In this document: in pieces, positions 60,345 through 64,000 of the stretch
Position numbering within the stretch: the stretch's first letter is position 1
How the letters are laid out: every line of letters starts with the position of its first letter
Assembly (NCBI GenBank): GCA_028751875.1
Contig: CM054159.1
Location: 12,794,658 to 12,858,657 of the forward strand
Length of the DNA: 64,000 nt
Reading direction: 5' to 3'
Origin: Rapana venosa
Lineage: Eukaryota > Mollusca > Gastropoda > Neogastropoda > Muricidae
Notes under the pieces: model-generated
Database searches by the model: none
Told to the model about the DNA's origin: nothing
What the model saw: only the letters and a program-made list of their open reading frames with translations
Position numbers and translations under genes: made by a program

Positions 60345-60770
60345 AGGAGGGATAGTGTAGTGGTTTGTGCGTGGAGCTCGTGATCTGACAGTCTAGGTTC
60401 AAGCCACCATCTGAGGCGCCTGTTTGAGGGGATTTTTCCTCTTGGAGTTAATATCAGCGCTGACTCCACTCTCCAAAAAGTATATCAAATGAGGCGGGCT
60501 ATATATAAACTGAGATCCTGTGTGCTAACACATGTAGAACATCTTGCACACACATTAAAACCTATCCTGCCTTTTGGAAGAGTAGGCCATTTTGTGCCAT
60601 TAGGAACAGATGAACATTTTTTATAAAGCACATGTATGCGCTCTGGTGTTGTGTTTTTCCTCATCCATGAAGTTGGAATGCAGCTGCCTAGATAGTGGGT
60701 AAACGTGTACACAAAGTCTCATCATTTGTGAACCTTGGAACTCTAGCCAAGAAGGAACCCCTCCCCCGAA
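60345..60770 (+). mobile_element. SINE family B head and body with family C tail
   Basis: Head GGGATAGTGTAGTGGTTTGT (A box TAGTGTAGTGG) with GAGCTCGTGATCTGACAGTC and a B-box-like GGTTCAAGCC. Then CTTGGAGTTAATATCAGCGC, TAGAACATCTTGCACACACA, TTTGGAAGAGTAGGCCATTT and TTAGGAACAGATGAAC. The 3' end is GAAGTTGGAATGCAGCTGCC..GTGGGTAAACGTG..TCTCATCATTTGTGAACCTT, which belongs to family C. A second, more complete example of the module swap at 16284-16560. Confidence 0.85.
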
Positions 60771-60774
60771 AAAA

Positions 60775-62255
60775 ACCCCCCTCCATAAATATTTTTCATT
60801 CTGAAGTTATTTTGACCTGATTCTGACCTCTCCCCCTTGAACTGTCTGAGAAGTTGTTGTGCACTTCAGGACTGCACTGACTTTTTTCGGGTCGTTTGTC
60901 ATGGATAAGTTGAGCTTAGCAGGGTCCATTCATCTTTTTTCTTTTTCTTATTATTTAAAATTTTTTTTTGTTATAGTTATTTAGTTTTTTCTCGTTTTTG
61001 ATGGGCTGTCCTCATTTATCATTGATGATTTGTGACCTTCCACCATGAAACAAGTCTTATTTGCACCTCACCCACTTCTCTGCCAGGAGCCATTGATTGA
61101 TCATAAAAGTAAATAAGCTTTTGTCTGCCTTGTACTGAAGTATTACGGTGTAATTTTATTTCCTATTGCTTGAAAAATGCGCTTAAAAAACCACCCATTC
61201 CCCTCATCCTGACCACCTAAATTATGATGCGAAGTTTGACATTTTGTCACTTCCTTGAGTCTTATTCTTAACATTTCAGTTTGTAATAAGTTAACTTTGC
61301 ATAGAAGTGTGCAATTTTTTTATCTGGGTTTTTTTTTTGTGTATTGAAAAGCCTATATTTAAAAAAAATTATTAGTAACATGTATGTTAACAACTGAAAG
61401 CGAAAATTAACCTAGAGTACAATGTAACCGATTATGTGATAGAAAGTCACATTTATCTTTTTTACAGCATATTATTCATTAGTCTATTGTCTTTTAAAGC
61501 GTAGTTTAGTGATTCATTTCAAAAGATTCTGAACATTTGGCATTGTATTTTTTTGACACATAGTCCCAAGAAATGTTCTGGTTTTTCAAGGCATAGAACA
61601 TATTGCATATTATTATATTATTATATCCTATGCACAGAACTGGCAGATTGCTGCTGATATGATGCACATTATGCATGAATGCATAAGCCCATATGTGTTC
61701 ACTCTCAGCTGGTAACCCCCCCCCCCCTTTTTTTTTTCCCCCTCGTCTTAACGATGAATCATAGAACTTCATAAGGGAGCATACAAAGTCAGGAACAGAC
61801 AATTTATTATGTCGCTTACACAGGGATGGTACTTTGTGAACAATATACATACTAACATAATGCATATTTTTGTAATGTATGTTTGCACAATAATAAATCA
61901 ACATTCTGTATATTTGGCCAGCATGTCAACATGCACTCTTCACATGTATAAATGCGCACATATGCATCACACTTCTGGCTGCGTGCATGCCACCACAGCC
62001 CCTTCACACACCACAGCATGACACAGATCTTCGTCTCTTTTCTGTTTCCTTCCCCCCCTCTCTCCCATTGCACCAAAACACCCCAGCTATCACTAACTTC
62101 TTCCATCATGGGTTTGAACACAGAATCATGTGTGTGCTGTCTTTTTTTTTTCTTCTTGATCAGTTTTTCTCATTGTCACTACAAATGATAAGTCCATCCT
62201 ATGCTAACGTCGTCTATGTTTCTTCTCTTCCTTTCATTCTCTGACATCGAATTTG
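60775..62255. other. Spacer with a diverged dispersed repeat
   Basis: AT-rich sequence. The part at about 61030-61195 resembles 7690-7905 (shared CACCATGA, TTTGCACCT, CTGCCAGGAGCCATT and TGTACTGAA segments in order). A minus-strand frame at 61506-61904 (132 codons) is not repeat-made but I do not recognise it. Confidence 0.5.
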
Positions 62256-62261
62256 ACATCT

Positions 62262-62290
62262 TCTCTCTCTCTCTCTCTCTCTCTCTTCTC

Positions 62291-62366
<76 letters not shown>

Positions 62367-62386
62367 CCCCCTTCTCTCTCTCTCAG
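62262..62386. repeat. (CT)n array
   Basis: About 120 bp of (CT)n with TTCTCC and CC breaks, ending TCCCTCCCCCC. Confidence 0.95.
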
Positions 62387-62601
62387 ATGATTTACGATAA
62401 TGAAATGCGGACTTAAATCCTCTTAGTTTATGCTGTCATTATAAATGATGATCTTCAGTTTATGTAGCAAATAGCATGAACACTACGATAAACAGTTTCA
62501 CATGGGGAGAGGTAGAAGTGTTTGTATACACTCGAGTGTAAATTCATGATTGACTATGTGTGAAATGTTTTTCATGTTTTATATGTTTCATCACCTTCCC
62601 T

Positions 62602-62690
62602 CCCCCCCCCCCCCCCCCCCTCATTTGGTGTATTGTGGCCTAAGGCGATGTACCATTAAACCATTTCAGAGTTCAGAGTTCAGAGTTCCC
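62602..62690 (+). mobile_element. LINE-like 3' tail
   Basis: After a run of about 18 C (62603-62620) comes GTGGCCTAAGGCGATGTACC, ATTAAACCATTTCAGAGTTC and (TTCAGAG)3-like repeats, then (TC)n. A short 3'-end tandem repeat of this kind, with an ATTAAA signal before it, is typical of non-LTR retrotransposons. It differs in sequence from the (TTCGAG)3 tail at 32533. Confidence 0.6.
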
Positions 62691-62812
62691 TCTCTCTCTC
62701 GTTGGGTAGTCTTCTGTCTTTTCTTTGATGTTTCCCTTCTTCTGGACCTTGCTGTTGTTGTTGTTGTTGGTGTTGTTGTTGGTTCTTTTATGCTCCACCT
62801 TCATTGCTTTCC
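62690..62812. repeat. (TC)n and dispersed repeat F, second copy
   Basis: CTCTCTCTCTCGTTGGGTAG, TCTTCTGTCTTTTCTTTGAT, GTTGTTGTTGTTGTTGGTGT and GTTGGTTCTTTTATGCTCCA parallel the copy at 32575-32690. Both copies follow a LINE-type tail plus (TC)n. Confidence 0.82.
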
Positions 62813-62814
62813 GT

Positions 62815-63150
62815 TCGTCATTTGCTGTAATATGTGTGTACTGTCAAACTTAATTATCCTGAAAGAAAAAGGTTTCATTTGGCAAAAGCTGTTGCCAAAA
62901 ATGAGATTATGACGAGGGCTGACATGAAAAATAGCAACAGCCCCGTGATGACTGATACTACTGTATAGTGGACATGATGTTTGACAGATGTATACAGAAT
63001 GTTGATGTTAGGCTTTAAAATGTGGCAGCAAGTGTGTTACTGAAGTGTTGTACTTTTAAACAGCAGTTGTAGCAGAAAGGCCTTTTGGAGAGAGGAGAGG
63101 GCCCTACAAGAAATGGAAACAAGAGGAAAGCACAGAAGTAATAACAGCAA
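62815..63150. other. Spacer, no gene seen
   Basis: AT-rich, no motif recognised. Confidence 0.5.
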
Positions 63151-63154
63151 TAAA

Positions 63155-63415
63155 CACCCCCCCCCCCCCCCCCCCCAAAAGAACAACATAAACACCATCA
63201 CTCATGAAAAAGTCAACCACCTCCACCCTAAAAAAAAGGTAATGACAGTGACTGCCAGCATATTCCCCTCCCGTCCCCCAACCCCCCCCCCCCAAAAAAA
63301 AAAAAAAAACAACAACAAAAAAACCCCCACCAAAAAACAAAAAAACCCAACCCAACAAAACCCACCCAAAAAACAAAACACAACAATAAACAAAAAAACC
63401 AACAAAAAGCAAAAC
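63155..63415. repeat. Poly-C and A/C-rich simple sequence
   Basis: A C run at about 63156-63175, another near 63281-63293, and a long A-rich stretch with CAAAA steps. The composition echoes the C-run/A-run segments of the array at 1-3450, but no unit of that array is present. Confidence 0.85.
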
Positions 63416-63657
63416 AATGCAGAAAAATGTTTCATGATAAATGTAGTGTATGCAATAGATATTCTTGTATAATCACAGTATCAGTTTAAAAAAAAAATCA
63501 TGTCATGAAACAGTGTGTATGAACTACTATTCAAAAAGTGACCCCCCCAAAAAAAAAAAAAAAAAAAAAATCATTGCCGGGGTAAGCATTACTGTGAAGA
63601 AAAACAACACAAGATGAAATTCTTTTTCTTCCCCACATCACTCTCTCTCAGTCAGCC

Positions 63658-63676
63658 TGTGTGTGTGTGTGTGTGT

Positions 63677-63716
<40 letters not shown>
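63658..63716. repeat. (GT)n
   Basis: About 55 bp of (GT)n with one GG break. Confidence 0.95.
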
Positions 63717-63717
<1 letters not shown>

Positions 63718-63869
63718 ATCTGTCCTTTTCCCCAAAGCATCCTAAGTCAGTGGCAAGTCAAAGCCACTTACTGTCTTGAGCCAGGAGAAGACTGGCTAGG
63801 TGGTATTAGCTGAATGGACATTGCTGTGGAGAAGAAAGATTGAGGCTTGGCCCAAGATGTAGATCTATC

Positions 63870-64000
63870 TGCCTGTCTGTCTGTCTGTCTGTCTGTCGTG
63901 TGTGTGTGTGTGTGTGTGTGTGTTGTATGTAGTTGTGTGTGTGTGTATGTATGTGTGTGTAGCGTGTGTGTGTGTGCATGTGTGCGCATATTTATGTGTG
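63870..64000. repeat. (GTCT)n and (GT)n at the right edge
   Basis: CTGTCTGTCTGTCTGTCTGT then interrupted (GT)n to the end of the window. Confidence 0.93.

Larger units (their letters stand above)
42421..64000 (+). other. Lasp: Presumed Lasp intron 3, open at window edge
   Basis: After exon 3 a GTGAGTG donor follows. I scanned the remaining 21.6 kb for an acceptor followed in phase 0 by the next nebulin-repeat sequence and found none, so this whole region is provisionally intronic. A large intron after the LIM-coding exons is plausible in an animal genome. It could instead contain an exon too diverged or damaged to recognise. Confidence 0.55.

Overview
The window is nuclear DNA of an animal, most likely a gastropod mollusc. 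The evidence is two spliced metazoan genes with GT-AG introns, several tRNA-derived SINE families with tails familiar from molluscan genomes, LINE fragments, and a very high load of (CA)n, (GA)n and poly-C/G tracts. The clade assignment is inference; no mitochondrial, rRNA or species-diagnostic gene is present. No prokaryotic operon, CRISPR array, phage or plasmid feature was seen.

Layout. 1-3450: a tandem array of about 0.6-0.7 kb units, one of them split by a SINE. 3600-6360: decayed CA-rich microsatellites and T/G-rich simple sequence. 6550-13590: four unrelated minisatellite arrays in a row (12/15, 77, 49 and 56 bp units); the last carries a hairpin in most units. 13800-22995: simple repeats and a cluster of SINEs, mostly of one family (family C here). 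23407-28304, minus strand: a complete five-exon gene for ribosomal protein L23 (uL14), with an AATAAA signal and an ETS-type promoter element. 28811-34160: a pentanucleotide array, a LINE sitting inside a (TC)n microsatellite and itself split by a SINE, and further SINEs. 35609-42420, plus strand: the first three coding exons of a Lasp-type LIM/nebulin/SH3 gene; the rest lies past the window's right edge, so 42421-64000 is provisionally its third intron. That stretch holds microsatellites, SINE pieces, a degenerate array of about 100 bp units, a 2.56 kb tandem duplication, a LINE RNase H remnant, and a tract (about 58.3-60.1 kb) that looks poorly base-called.

The two genes are divergent, with about 7.3 kb of repeats between their 5' ends. 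They have no functional link beyond being neighbours: one encodes a 60S ribosomal component, the other an actin-associated scaffold. The most interesting material is in the repeats: SINE families that share and swap modules, a LINE flanked on both sides by TC microsatellite, and a SINE insertion whose empty site is preserved in sister tandem units. Two places look like assembly or base-calling problems and should be treated with caution.
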